A stretch of 64,000 bases of DNA from Urbifossiella limnaea. Lineage in GTDB: Bacteria; Planctomycetota; Planctomycetia; Gemmatales; Gemmataceae. Both the position numbers and the translations under genes were made by a program. Positions 15,455 to 24,405 of this stretch are shown here, in pieces. The notes under the pieces are model-generated. The model did no database searches. It saw only the letters and a program-made list of their open reading frames with translations, and had not been told where the DNA came from. How positions within the stretch are numbered: the stretch's first letter is position 1; each line of letters starts with the position of its first letter. The DNA lies in the NCBI RefSeq assembly GCF_007747215.1, contig NZ_CP036273.1, positions 5,998,322 to 6,062,321 on the forward strand, written 5' to 3'.

Positions 15455-17248
15455 TTACCGGATGAACCCGACGCGGTTGTGCGGCCACGCCGGCCAGAAC
15501 ACGAACACCGCCTTCCCCAGCATCAGCCGCTCCGGCACCACGCCCCACGACCGGCTGTCCGAGCTGTGGGCGCTGTTGTCCCCCAAACACAGGTAGTGAC
15601 CCGGCTGCACGTAGTACAGGTCCGCCCCGCTGGCGTGGCCGCCGAACCGCGTGTAGTAAATGTCGCGCATCAGTTTCAGCCCGCGCACCGTCACCCCGCC
15701 CTTCGCGCCGACGCTCGCCGGGGCCGCCACGTCGTTCTCCTCCGTCCAGCCCTCCTTGTCCTCCTGCCCGGCCGCCACCGTGCTCGCCGGCGGGTAGTCG
15801 GCGTCGGTGCCGAAGTCGATCCGCTTGCCGTCCACCCACACCCACAGCCGGGCGTCCACGTTGGCGAACCGGAGCTTGTACTTTCCCGCCGTGATCTTCG
15901 TCGGCCGCTTGCCGAACGACTTGCCCGCCGGCCCGGTCGAGACGAGTTCCACCTCGCCGCCGGCGAACCGGGCCTGGAACCGCGTCTGCCCGCGGCTCAC
16001 CTCCAGCACCACCTCGGCGCCGGCCTGCACGTCGGCCTCGCACTCCAGGATCAGGTCGCCGACCCACGTCGTGTCCTGCGCCGACCGGTTGCCGCGCCGC
16101 TCGTGCGGCAGGGTCGTGGTCGGGTCGACGTCCAGGCCGTCGTTGTACCCCAGGAAGTTGTCCACCGGCCCGGCGGTCAGCGTCTCGAACGGGTCGGTCT
16201 GGTTCGGCCGCCAGTCGCCCCACGTCCAGTACTCGCCGGTCCGCTGCCAGTCGCCGACCTCCTTGCCGGCGTCGTCCTTCTTCTTCTCGCGCTTCCACAC
16301 GAGGTGCTGGTAGCGGATGAAGTCGAGGCTGTCGGCGGTGTGGCCGAACGCCTTCGGCTGGCTCGGGTTGTCGCCGTTCCACTTGCCGGTCGCCTCGGGG
16401 CGCGAGAACCAGCGCGGCGGCGTCTTCCCGGCGAGGTCCGGCGGCTGGTGGTCGTTGTCCCACACGACGCGGGCGCGGGCCAGCACTTGCTCCTCGGTCG
16501 GCCGCAGGATCTCGAACCCGCCGTTGCCGGGGGCGAACCCGGTCTGCCGGCTCTTCTCGAAGAAGTCCACGGCCTGGTCGTTGTTCGGGTAGCGGAAGTC
16601 GGTGGTCTGCGTGGACTCGCCGCCGCGCCACAGGTCGTTGGGGTCGTCCGGCCGCGGGTACAGGGGGTTGCCGCTGGCGTCCTTCGCGTCCGGCGGGTAG
16701 GTGAGGGTGGTGGTGGCGTACAGGTCGCCGCGGTGGATGCCCACGGTCTCGCCGCCGAAGGCCATACACCGCTTGATGTAGTTGGCCGCCTCCCACTTCT
16801 CCTGCGGGGCGCGCGGGAACTTGAACACGACCACGTCGCCGCGGGTCGGGCGGCCGGTGCCGTTGAAGTGGTAGATGGGCTTGAGCACCAGCACCCGGTC
16901 GCCGGTGCGCGGCTCGGGGACCGGCTTCAGGTCGGCGACGCGGCCGTGGTACCGGCAGTTCGGGCAGCAGTACCCGGCGGCGACGAGCTTGCGGCCGCTC
17001 CCCTGCTGGCCCTGCACCTCGTCGTGGGCGTTCATCGGGAACTCGTGCCCGCACTTCCCGCAGGTGATGATCTTCTGGATGCCGTACAGCGTCTCGGCCA
17101 TCGACCCGGTGGGGATGACGAACGCCTCGGTGACGAACAGCTTGAGCAGCAGCACCAGCACGACGACGAAGACGATGGTCTCGACCGCCTCGCGGGTGTG
17201 GTCGCGCGGCGGGGCGGGGGGCTTCGTCTTGGGGTCGGCGGGGGCCAT
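15455..17248 (-). CDS. lepB: Signal peptidase I with large inserts and zinc-ribbon motif
   Basis: 597 residues, more than double a typical bacterial type I signal peptidase. One membrane helix (about 23-40) leads into the catalytic IPTGSMAETL box with Ser49. A CGKC motif (63-66) and a later CCPNC pair form a four-Cys ribbon close after it. The catalytic Lys is in NYIKRCMAFGGETVGIHRGD and the C-terminal GDNSAHSSDSRSWG box is intact. A ~250-residue beta-rich insert lies between the Lys and GDNS boxes. ATG 17248 is used; the upstream extension arises from a repeat. A second paralogue lies immediately upstream. Confidence 0.92.
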   Translation of the reverse strand: MAPADPKTKPPAPPRDHTREAVETIVFVVVLVLLLKLFVTEAFVIPTGSMAETLYGIQKIITCGKCGHEFPMNAHDEVQGQQGSGRKLVAAGYCCPNCRYHGRVADLKPVPEPRTGDRVLVLKPIYHFNGTGRPTRGDVVVFKFPRAPQEKWEAANYIKRCMAFGGETVGIHRGDLYATTTLTYPPDAKDASGNPLYPRPDDPNDLWRGGESTQTTDFRYPNNDQAVDFFEKSRQTGFAPGNGGFEILRPTEEQVLARARVVWDNDHQPPDLAGKTPPRWFSRPEATGKWNGDNPSQPKAFGHTADSLDFIRYQHLVWKREKKKDDAGKEVGDWQRTGEYWTWGDWRPNQTDPFETLTAGPVDNFLGYNDGLDVDPTTTLPHERRGNRSAQDTTWVGDLILECEADVQAGAEVVLEVSRGQTRFQARFAGGEVELVSTGPAGKSFGKRPTKITAGKYKLRFANVDARLWVWVDGKRIDFGTDADYPPASTVAAGQEDKEGWTEENDVAAPASVGAKGGVTVRGLKLMRDIYYTRFGGHASGADLYYVQPGHYLCLGDNSAHSSDSRSWGVVPERLMLGKAVFVFWPAWPHNRVGFIR

Positions 17249-17306
17249 CACGGTCTCGCGGGGGACGGTCGGGGGACCGTGGGTATTCGCCGGCGGGGGC
17301 CACGGA

Positions 17307-17358
17307 TTGGCCGCTTGCGGCTTGGCGGCGTAGACACCGCTGTGCCGCAAGCAGCCAA
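17307..17358. repeat. Degenerate CCGCTTGCGGC-family inverted repeat
   Basis: Arms 17307-17321 and 17344-17358 match at 14 of 15 positions around a 22-nt middle. It lies between the two signal peptidase genes, both on the minus strand, ending 5 bp before the stop of the upstream one. Confidence 0.8.
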
Positions 17359-17362
17359 ACAA

Positions 17363-18847
17363 TTAGTGCAGCCACCTCAACCTGGCCCAGTCGAGCGTCT
17401 GGAACACCCGCTCCTGGCCGCCGGCGGTCACCCGGCCGGGCCGCAGCGGCTGGTGGACCAGAATCGGTTTACCGAGAAAGTCGCCCGCCGGCACGCCCGG
17501 GTGCGGCCACTCCCGGCTGTCCTGCGAGTTGCCGCTGTTGTCGCCGAGCACGAAGAACTCGTCGGCCCCCAGCCGGGCCGGGACGCGGGTGCCGTGCCGG
17601 CCGGCGTTCGTGTAGTGGATGTCGCGGAACAGCTGCACCCGCGTCACCACCAGCTTGCACCCGCGCGCCCCGAGCTGGAACGGCCGCCGCACCTCGCCGC
17701 GCTTCGCCTCCGCCGGCAGGTCCGCGGGCGGCAGCACGACCCGCCGGTCCACGGCGAGCGTGGCGCGGCGGTCGACGAAGGCGAACTCCACGGTGTAGCT
17801 CTTGCCCGGCTCCAGCCCCACCCCGCGCGACGCCGACAGGCCGCCGAGCTTGTCGTGGCTCAGCGCCGCCTTCCCCTCCGCCCGCGGGCCGACCGACACT
17901 TCCGCCGCCACCGCGTCCGTGCCGTCGAACAGCCGCAGGGCCAGCGTCGCGCCGGGCTGCGCCTCCTGGACCACGATGTCGCAGCGGGCGGAAAAATCGT
18001 GCGCGGCGTAGACGTTGCTGCGCGAGCGGGTGCCGCCGTCGTAGCCGTTGTCGGACGTGACCACGTCGCCGTTCGGGTCCGGGTTGTCGAGGTTGACGTG
18101 CCGGTATTCGAGCCGCACCTCGGCCTGCGGGGAGGCGGCCGCGTCGAGAATCAGTTGGCCGTTGTTCAGCACGCCGGCGTCGGCGGGGGCGGCGGGCGGG
18201 CCGTTCGGCGGGAGCCGGCCGTCGCGGTCGGGCGGGTAGACGTACCAGCGCGGCCCCCACCCGCCGGGCGGCGCGAACGCCAGGTCGAACACCCGCAGTT
18301 GCGTCTCGCGCACCTCGGCGAGCGCCTTCCGCAGCAGACCGCCGTCGGCGTACACCTCGCCGTCCTGAATCGTGATCTCCTCGCCGGGCAGGCCGAGGAC
18401 GCGCTTCACGTACGCCTTGTACTGGTCGGCGGCACAGCGGAACACGGCCACCTCCCAGCGGCGCGGCCGGCGGTGCGTGTACACGAGCTTGTCCACGAGG
18501 ACGCGGTCGCCGTTGACCGCGGGGGCGTCGGCGAGGTTCTGCTTCTTGCCGCAGTTGGGGCAGGGAATGTCGGCGTTGTGGCCGGCGCGCTCGCCGTTGG
18601 TGGGGAGGCCGACGCGGACGGGCGCGCCGCAGCGGGGGCAGTCGGCCTGGCGGTGGTTCCCCATGAGGGTGGGGGCCATGCTGCCGGTGGGGACGCCGAA
18701 CGGCTCGGCGACGACAACGCGGAACAGGACGAACCCGCACAGCACGAGCGCGGCGAGGTTGGCGAGCCCGCGCAGGTGCGACGGGCGCGGCGGTGGGCGG
18801 GAAGTCGGCGGCTCGTCGGGGGGTAGTTCGAGGGGGGCGTCGCTCAT
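17363..18847 (-). CDS. lepB: Signal peptidase I paralogue with zinc-ribbon motif
   Basis: 494 residues from ATG 18847. A cytoplasmic Pro-rich stub and one membrane helix (about 27-45) precede the catalytic VPTGSMAPTL box with Ser56. CPRC and CPNC pairs follow within ~35 residues. The Lys box is YVKRVLGLPGEEITIQDGEV and the C-terminal box is GDNSGNSQDSREWP. A long beta-rich insert separates them, as in the downstream paralogue, although overall identity is low. Both copies keep Ser and Lys, so both should be active. Different substrate sets are a reasonable inference. Confidence 0.92.
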   Translation of the reverse strand: MSDAPLELPPDEPPTSRPPPRPSHLRGLANLAALVLCGFVLFRVVVAEPFGVPTGSMAPTLMGNHRQADCPRCGAPVRVGLPTNGERAGHNADIPCPNCGKKQNLADAPAVNGDRVLVDKLVYTHRRPRRWEVAVFRCAADQYKAYVKRVLGLPGEEITIQDGEVYADGGLLRKALAEVRETQLRVFDLAFAPPGGWGPRWYVYPPDRDGRLPPNGPPAAPADAGVLNNGQLILDAAASPQAEVRLEYRHVNLDNPDPNGDVVTSDNGYDGGTRSRSNVYAAHDFSARCDIVVQEAQPGATLALRLFDGTDAVAAEVSVGPRAEGKAALSHDKLGGLSASRGVGLEPGKSYTVEFAFVDRRATLAVDRRVVLPPADLPAEAKRGEVRRPFQLGARGCKLVVTRVQLFRDIHYTNAGRHGTRVPARLGADEFFVLGDNSGNSQDSREWPHPGVPAGDFLGKPILVHQPLRPGRVTAGGQERVFQTLDWARLRWLH

Positions 18848-18889
18848 CGTGATCCCACGCCCCGGAACAGAAGCAGAAGCAAAATCCGG

Positions 18890-19020
18890 ATTAACCACAG
18901 AGTCACAGAGAGCACAGAGGGAAGACCAAAGCCGAGGAAGAACGAAAACTGTGATTTCAAACCATGGGTTGTCTCGGTTTTCTGTTTTCCTCTGTGCTCT
19001 CTGTGACTCTGTGGTTAATC
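18890..19020. repeat. Inverted repeat, CCACAGAGTCACAGAG family (copy 2)
   Basis: Outer arms ATTAACCACAGAGTCACAGA and its complement GACTCTGTGGTTAAT, extended inward by AGCACAGAGG. The middle is about 65 nt and unlike copy 1. Outside the arms, AGAAGCAAAATCCGG and CCGGTTTCCTGCTTC also pair loosely. It lies between lepA (stop 19041) and the signal peptidase gene at 17363. Confidence 0.92.
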
Positions 19021-19040
19021 CCGGTTTCCTGCTTCCCCCG

Positions 19041-20843
19041 CTACTCGTCCTGCTCCAGCACCGCCAGGAACGCCTCCTGCGGCACCTCCACCTGGCCGAT
19101 CTGCTTCATCCGCTTCTTCCCCTCGGCCTGCTTCGACCACAGCTTCCGCTTGCGGGTGATGTCGCCGCCGTAGCACTTCGCGGTCACGTTCTTCCGCATC
19201 GCCGCGATGTTCTCGCGGGCTACCACCCGCGCCCCGATCGCCGCCTGCAAGGCCACCTCGAACAGGTGCCGGTCGATCTCCTCGCGCAGCTTCTTCAGGA
19301 TCAGCCGGCCGCGCCGCTCGGCGCTCGACCGGTGGACCACCACCGAGAGCGCGTCCACCTTCTGGCCGTGCACGAGGATGTCCATCTTCACCAGGTCCGC
19401 GGCGCGGAAGCCGAGCACCTCGTAGTCCATCGTGCCGTAGCCGTGCGTGACGCTCTTGAGCTTGTCGTACAGGTCATAGATCACCTCCCCGAGCGGCATC
19501 TCGTACACGAGGATGACGCGCTGCTTGCTCAGGTACTCGGTGCGGACGAACGTGCCGCGGCGGTCGGTACACATCCCCATCAGGGCGCCGATGTTCTCGG
19601 CCGGGATCAGGAAGCTGATCTTCACGATCGGCTCGCGGAACTCCTCGATCAGCCCCGCGTCCGGCACGTCCTGCGGGCCGTGGACGGTGACGACGGTGCC
19701 GTCCCGCTTCAGCACCTCGAACGTCACGTTCGGCGCGGTTTGAACCAGGTTCAGCTCGCTGTCGCGCTCGAGCCGCTGCTGGATGATCTCGCGGTGCAGC
19801 ATCCCCAGGAAGCCGCAGCGGAAGCCGAACCCGAGGCCGTCCGACACTTCGGGCGTGAACGTGAACGACGAGTCGTTCAGCTTCAACTTGCCGAGCGCCT
19901 CGCGGAGGTCTTCGAACTCGTTGTTGTTGACCGGGAACAGGCCGGAGTACACCATCGGCTTCGGCTCCTTGTACCCGGCCAGCGGTTCGGCCGTGGGGTG
20001 GAGCGCGTCGGTCACCGTGTCGCCGATGTTGACGTTGTCGATGTTCTTGATGTTGGCGGTGAAGTAGCCGACCATGCCGGCGCCGATCTCGTCGATCTTC
20101 GTCATCTCGGGGCGGAACTGCCCCATGTCGGTGACGACGTACTCGCGGCCGGTCCGCATGAGCTTGATGCGCTGGCCGATCTTCAGGTTGCCGTCCATCA
20201 TGCGGACGTAGACGACGACGCCCTTGTAGGTGTCGAAGTGGCTGTTGTAGATGAGCGCCTTGAGCGGCGCCGCCGGGTCGCCGGCCGGCGGCGGCACGCG
20301 GTCGATGATGGCGGTGAGCAACTCGTCCACGCCGACGCCGGTCTTGCCGCTGACGCGGAGCACGTCGTCGGGGTCGATCATCAGCGCCTGTTCCATCTCG
20401 CCGATGACGAAGTCGGGCCGGGCGTGCGGCAGGTCGATCTTGTTGAGGATCGGGATAATCTTCAGCTGAGCGTCCATCGCCAGGAAGCCGTTGGCGACGG
20501 TCTGGGCCTGCACCCCCTGGAAGGCGTCGGCCAGGAGGATGGCCCCCTCACAGGCGGCGAGGCTGCGCGACACCTCGTAGTTGAAGTCCACGTGGCCGGG
20601 GGTGTCGATCAGGTTCAGTTCGTACTTCTGACCCTGGTGTTCGTGATAAATGGTGACCGGGTGCATGCGGATGGTGATGCCGCGCTCGCGCTCCAGGTCC
20701 ATGCTGTCGAGCGTCTGGGCCTTGATGTCGCGTTCCGAGACGGCCCCGGTTTTGAGGAGGAACTGGTCGGCCAGGGTCGATTTCCCGTGGTCGATGTGGG
20801 CGATGATGCAGAAGTTGCGGATGAGCGCGGTCGGGGTCGGCAT
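19041..20843 (-). CDS. lepA: Elongation factor 4 (LepA)
   Basis: 600 residues, the standard EF-4 length. The G1 motif AHIDHGKSTLADQ lies near the N-terminus, followed by RERGITI, the DTPGHVDF switch and NKID. The LepA-specific C-terminal domain is complete, ending near KCYGGDITRKRKLWSKQAEGKKRMK. EF-4 back-translocates or remodels stalled ribosomes. The ATG at 20843 is chosen; the ORF extends to 21008 through an unconserved Arg/Pro-rich stretch. Followed by two signal peptidases, echoing the lepA-lepB linkage of many bacteria. Confidence 0.97.
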   Translation of the reverse strand: MPTPTALIRNFCIIAHIDHGKSTLADQFLLKTGAVSERDIKAQTLDSMDLERERGITIRMHPVTIYHEHQGQKYELNLIDTPGHVDFNYEVSRSLAACEGAILLADAFQGVQAQTVANGFLAMDAQLKIIPILNKIDLPHARPDFVIGEMEQALMIDPDDVLRVSGKTGVGVDELLTAIIDRVPPPAGDPAAPLKALIYNSHFDTYKGVVVYVRMMDGNLKIGQRIKLMRTGREYVVTDMGQFRPEMTKIDEIGAGMVGYFTANIKNIDNVNIGDTVTDALHPTAEPLAGYKEPKPMVYSGLFPVNNNEFEDLREALGKLKLNDSSFTFTPEVSDGLGFGFRCGFLGMLHREIIQQRLERDSELNLVQTAPNVTFEVLKRDGTVVTVHGPQDVPDAGLIEEFREPIVKISFLIPAENIGALMGMCTDRRGTFVRTEYLSKQRVILVYEMPLGEVIYDLYDKLKSVTHGYGTMDYEVLGFRAADLVKMDILVHGQKVDALSVVVHRSSAERRGRLILKKLREEIDRHLFEVALQAAIGARVVARENIAAMRKNVTAKCYGGDITRKRKLWSKQAEGKKRMKQIGQVEVPQEAFLAVLEQDE

Positions 20844-21095
20844 GATGGGGGTATCGTAGCAGCGTTCGGAGAGCAGGGGTAGGGCGCGGGAGCGTCCGGA
20901 GGAGCCGGCGGCCGTAAGGCCGCGGGCGCGGAGGGGTTCGGGTTCACGTTCGGGGCGGGGTTCGCGGGGACGAACTTTTTTATGAGTCGGTGACATGTTT
21001 CCGCGCATCGACCCCCCTCGGCCGGAAACAATGATTCCGGCGAGAGCGTGGGTTGGGGTTGACTCCGCGGCGCGGGCCGGTATTGGGGCGGCACT

Positions 21096-22646
21096 ATGAA
21101 AACCACACTCGGCCTAGCCGCCGCCGCGGCCGTGCTCGCGGCGGTCGGGGCGGCGTACACGCAACCCGCCCCCGACCGGCCGGCGCTGCCGCCGGTCGTG
21201 CTCGACCCCGGCATCCGACTGCCGGCCCCGGCCCCGGCCGACATGGTGCCGCCGCCGGCGCTTCCGGCCGTGCCGCCGCCGCCGAAGGTGGAGTTGCCGC
21301 CGCTGCCGGTGGTGACCCCGGCGCCGCTGCCGGTGCCGATGCCCATCGTGCCCGCGGCGAAGGCCGAGCCGACGAAGCTGCCCGCGGTGCCGCCGCCGCC
21401 GGTGATTCCCCTTCCCGCCGTGCCGGCGCCGGTCGCCCAGCCCGCGCCGCTTCCGCCGCCGGCCGCGCTGCCGAAGGTACCGCCGCCGGTCGCGCAGCCG
21501 CTGCCGCTTCCGCCGCCGGCCGCGCTGCCGAAGGTGCCGCCGCCGGTCGCGCAGCCTCTGCCGCCGCCGCTGGCCGTCACGCCCACGACGCCGCCGACGA
21601 ACGGGGGCGTGGTCGTGCTGCAGGACGGCAAGGTCGTGGAGGGCCACGTCAGCCGGGCGGAGGGGAAGGTGATCGTGCGGCGGGCGTCGGTCGACCAGAA
21701 GTTCCCGACGGAGCAGGTGAAGTACGTGGCGGGGAGCAAGGACGAGGCGTACCGCCTGACGCTGAAGGACACCAAGGCCGACGACGCGGCCGCCCGGCTG
21801 CGGCTGGCCCGGTGGTGCATGTACAACGGGATGCGCGAGAACGCCCTGACCGAGGCGAAGGAGGTCGTGCGACTCGAGCCCGCGAACCGCACCGCGGCGA
21901 CGCTGGTGCGGACGCTTGAGGAGTCGCTGAAGCTGTACCCCGGCGACGGCACCACCCGCGTGTCGGCGCCCGCGCCGACGCCGGCGCTGCCCGCGGTTCC
22001 GCCGCCGCCGGTGACGACGGTGCCCGAGCCGGACGTGGCCCCGGAGGCAGCGGTGGCGTTCGGCCCGCGCGTGCAGCCGGTGCTGATGAACCAGTGCGCC
22101 ACCTGCCACGCCAGTTCCACGCACACGAGCGCGTTCAAGCTGACGGCGGTGCCGTCGAACGAGGTGAACGCCGCGGCGACGCGGGCGAACCTGCGGGCGG
22201 CCGCGGCCCAGGTGAAGAAGACGGAGCCGGCCGCGAGCCCACTGCTGCTGAAGGCGGTGACGGCGCACGGCGGCCAGGTGACGCCGGCGTTCGTGGACCG
22301 CGAGGCGGCCGCGTTCCGGATGTTGCAGGCGTGGGCGTTCCTGTCGGTGGGCGAGTTGGCCCCGCCGGTCGCCGCCGCGCCGCCGGTGGCGGCCCCGGTG
22401 CTGCCGCCGGCGCCGGTGTCGGACGTGCGGCCGACGCTGCCGCCGCCGCCGCCGCCCGTGCCCGCCCCGGCGCCGACGGTTCCGGCCCCGCCCGCAATCC
22501 CGCCGGCCGAGGGGAGCATCCCCCCGATCCCGCCGGCGAGCGACAACCCCGGCTTCGGCCGGACCGCCCCGCCGCCGATCCCGGTGGTGCCGGCGAAGGA
22601 CGAGTTCGACCCGGACAACTTCAACCGCCCCGGGCCAGGCCGCTGA
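21096..22646 (+). CDS. Exported proline-rich protein with one CxxCH motif
   Basis: 516 residues with a signal peptide (about 1-22). Residues 28-170 are Pro/Ala/Val-rich and contain tandem copies of a LPPPAALPKVPPPVAQPL-type unit, about 18 residues long. A ~45-residue segment at 170-215 (VVVLQDGKVVEGHVSRAEGK) looks like a small beta domain of the kind seen in planctomycete secreted proteins. A helical TPR-like stretch follows. Near 340 is CATCH, a c-type haem-binding motif within a planctomycete cytochrome-like region, and the C-terminus is again Pro-rich. Function unknown; envelope location likely. Confidence 0.75.
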   Translation: MKTTLGLAAAAAVLAAVGAAYTQPAPDRPALPPVVLDPGIRLPAPAPADMVPPPALPAVPPPPKVELPPLPVVTPAPLPVPMPIVPAAKAEPTKLPAVPPPPVIPLPAVPAPVAQPAPLPPPAALPKVPPPVAQPLPLPPPAALPKVPPPVAQPLPPPLAVTPTTPPTNGGVVVLQDGKVVEGHVSRAEGKVIVRRASVDQKFPTEQVKYVAGSKDEAYRLTLKDTKADDAAARLRLARWCMYNGMRENALTEAKEVVRLEPANRTAATLVRTLEESLKLYPGDGTTRVSAPAPTPALPAVPPPPVTTVPEPDVAPEAAVAFGPRVQPVLMNQCATCHASSTHTSAFKLTAVPSNEVNAAATRANLRAAAAQVKKTEPAASPLLLKAVTAHGGQVTPAFVDREAAAFRMLQAWAFLSVGELAPPVAAAPPVAAPVLPPAPVSDVRPTLPPPPPPVPAPAPTVPAPPAIPPAEGSIPPIPPASDNPGFGRTAPPPIPVVPAKDEFDPDNFNRPGPGR

Positions 22647-22655
22647 GTCGAGTTG

Positions 22656-22697
22656 CCGCTTGCGGCTTCGCGTCGCCCGACACGAAGCCGCGAGCGG
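22656..22697. repeat. CCGCTTGCGGC-family inverted repeat between convergent genes
   Basis: Arms 22656-22670 and 22683-22697 match at 14 of 15 positions with a 12-nt loop. It lies between the stops of the proline-rich gene (22646) and the GT39-type gene (22701), so it can serve as a shared bidirectional terminator. Confidence 0.85.
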
Positions 22698-22700
22698 TGG

Positions 22701-24260
22701 TCAGTCTGTCACGTCGAACACCACCAGACTCCCCGCCAGGATCGCGACCGGCTTTTGCTCCCGCAGCGCGGCATACGTGTCGGGGTCGGGCAGGTACAGC
22801 CCGCGCAGGTGGTTCACGCTCACGACCACGAACCGCCGCCCCGGCGGCAGCACGACATCGCTCGGCGGCCCGACGCGGCCGTACCCCGGCAGCGCCTCGT
22901 AGCGGATGCCATAGGCTTCGGGCCGGTCGGTGCCGAAGTAGCCGAGTTGCACCGCGGCCACGCCGTTCGCCGCCATCCAGTCGCGCAGAGCGGGCAGCCC
23001 CTGCCCCCAGTCGGCGTTCGAGTCCGCAAGGTAGCGCGTGCCATTGCCGCCGGCCAGCTCGTTGAAGTACGCCAGCGGGTACGGCTCCGCCTGCCGCGCC
23101 GCCACCGCTGCCCACACCAGGGCCGCGACCGCGACACAATTCCCGCGCCCCGCCACGAGCCGGCCGGCGATCACGTACAGGAACGGGATCGCCGGCAGGA
23201 CCACCCGCACGCCCAGATCGACCCGCGACCACGACGCGACCGCGACGAACGCCAGCGGCGGTACCACGAGCCACGTCACCCGCCACGCCCCGGACGCGAG
23301 TCCGCCGGCGCTGCCGAGCAGCAGCCCGAGCGGCAGCTTCAGCGCGACCGCCACGAGGAAGTAGTGCAGCCACCCGGTGCGCGACAGCTCACCGCACAGG
23401 TACATGACGCCGTCGCCGTGCTGCGCCCGCGTGAGCTGGAACTTCAGCCCGCGGCCCCACTCGCCGAAGTGGACGAAGCCGTAGGTCGCGGCCAGCGTCA
23501 CGAACGCGATCAGGCCCAGCCGGAACGCCAGGTCGAGCGCCGGCCCGAGGCGCTTCCCCGTGTCCGGCGCTCCTGTCAGCGCCAGCCGACCGCCGCGCAG
23601 CAGCACGACCACCCCCGCGAGCCCGAGCGCCCCCACCATCCCCAGCGCCGACAGCTTCGACCCCAGCATCAGCCCCAGGCTCATCCCCGCGCCGACCAGC
23701 AAGCCACGCGACGGCTTCGTGGCGTACTCCCACAGCAGGTACGCCGACAGCAGCGCGAAGAACGTCAGCCCCACGTCGGTGCTCAGGACGCACGCCAGCG
23801 ACACGAGCGTCGGGTCGGTGGCGGCGAAAGCCACGGCCGCGACGCCGGCCAGCCGCGAATCCCACAGTCGGTACGCCCACCACCCGGCGAGGAGCGCCAC
23901 GCCGGCGCCGAGGGCCAAGTTCATCCGCCGCGGCGCGGCCAGGAAGTCGGGGTACGTCACGCCCGGGGCGTAGCCCCACGCCAGCGCCACCTGCCAGTGG
24001 TCGTTCGTGTCGCGGGCCAACTGCCGCGGGAACTCGGGCGCGTCGCCCACGAGCAGCGGGAGCGCCCACCACAGCTTCAGCAGCGGCGGGTGTTCGGGGT
24101 TCAGCGCGAAGTCGCCGGCCACCCAGTAGCCGAAGCCGGCGGCGAGGTGCGCGACCTCGTCGAAGGTGGGGCCGTTGGCGGCGATGGCGCGCTCGCCCTG
24201 CCGCCAGAACCCGGCGACGAGCCCGGCCGCGGCGAGGAGGGCGAGTGCGTTACGGGTCAC
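22701..24260 (-). CDS. GT39/ArnT-type membrane glycosyltransferase
   Basis: 519 residues from a GTG at 24260 preceded by GGAG. The N-terminal membrane helix is followed by the family's first extracytoplasmic loop with an acidic pair (PTFDEVAHLAAG, D34/E35) and NPEHPPLLKL. About ten more hydrophobic segments and a soluble C-terminal domain follow. GT39/GT83-type enzymes move sugar from a polyprenyl phosphate to protein or lipid at the outer face of the membrane. Donor and acceptor are unknown. It is divergent from the DUF1549 gene with a small hairpin between them. Confidence 0.82.
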   Translation of the reverse strand: MTRNALALLAAAGLVAGFWRQGERAIAANGPTFDEVAHLAAGFGYWVAGDFALNPEHPPLLKLWWALPLLVGDAPEFPRQLARDTNDHWQVALAWGYAPGVTYPDFLAAPRRMNLALGAGVALLAGWWAYRLWDSRLAGVAAVAFAATDPTLVSLACVLSTDVGLTFFALLSAYLLWEYATKPSRGLLVGAGMSLGLMLGSKLSALGMVGALGLAGVVVLLRGGRLALTGAPDTGKRLGPALDLAFRLGLIAFVTLAATYGFVHFGEWGRGLKFQLTRAQHGDGVMYLCGELSRTGWLHYFLVAVALKLPLGLLLGSAGGLASGAWRVTWLVVPPLAFVAVASWSRVDLGVRVVLPAIPFLYVIAGRLVAGRGNCVAVAALVWAAVAARQAEPYPLAYFNELAGGNGTRYLADSNADWGQGLPALRDWMAANGVAAVQLGYFGTDRPEAYGIRYEALPGYGRVGPPSDVVLPPGRRFVVVSVNHLRGLYLPDPDTYAALREQKPVAILAGSLVVFDVTD

Positions 24261-24365
24261 GGCGGCTCCGGGGTGCGTACCCGCAGTGTAGAACAGGTCC
24301 GCCGCCGGTTCGGCGCTTGCTCCGGCTCTCGGGTCGTGGTACAAGCGTAGATAACCCGCCTGAAT

Positions 24366-24385
24366 CCGGGGGCTGACGCCCCCGG
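24366..24385. repeat. Short hairpin CCGGGGGC-TGAC-GCCCCCGG
   Basis: An 8-bp perfect stem with a 4-nt loop, followed by CTCGCC. It lies in the 145-bp divergent spacer between the GT39-type and DUF1549 genes, only 20 bp before the GTG of the latter. Confidence 0.75.
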
Positions 24386-24405
24386 CTCGCCAGAGATTCC
24401 CGCCC

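Noticed and set aside
21059-21086. TTGACT...TATTGG promoter before the proline-rich gene
   Set aside because: The -10 is poor and lies only ~10 bp from the ATG, leaving no room for the ribosome site.
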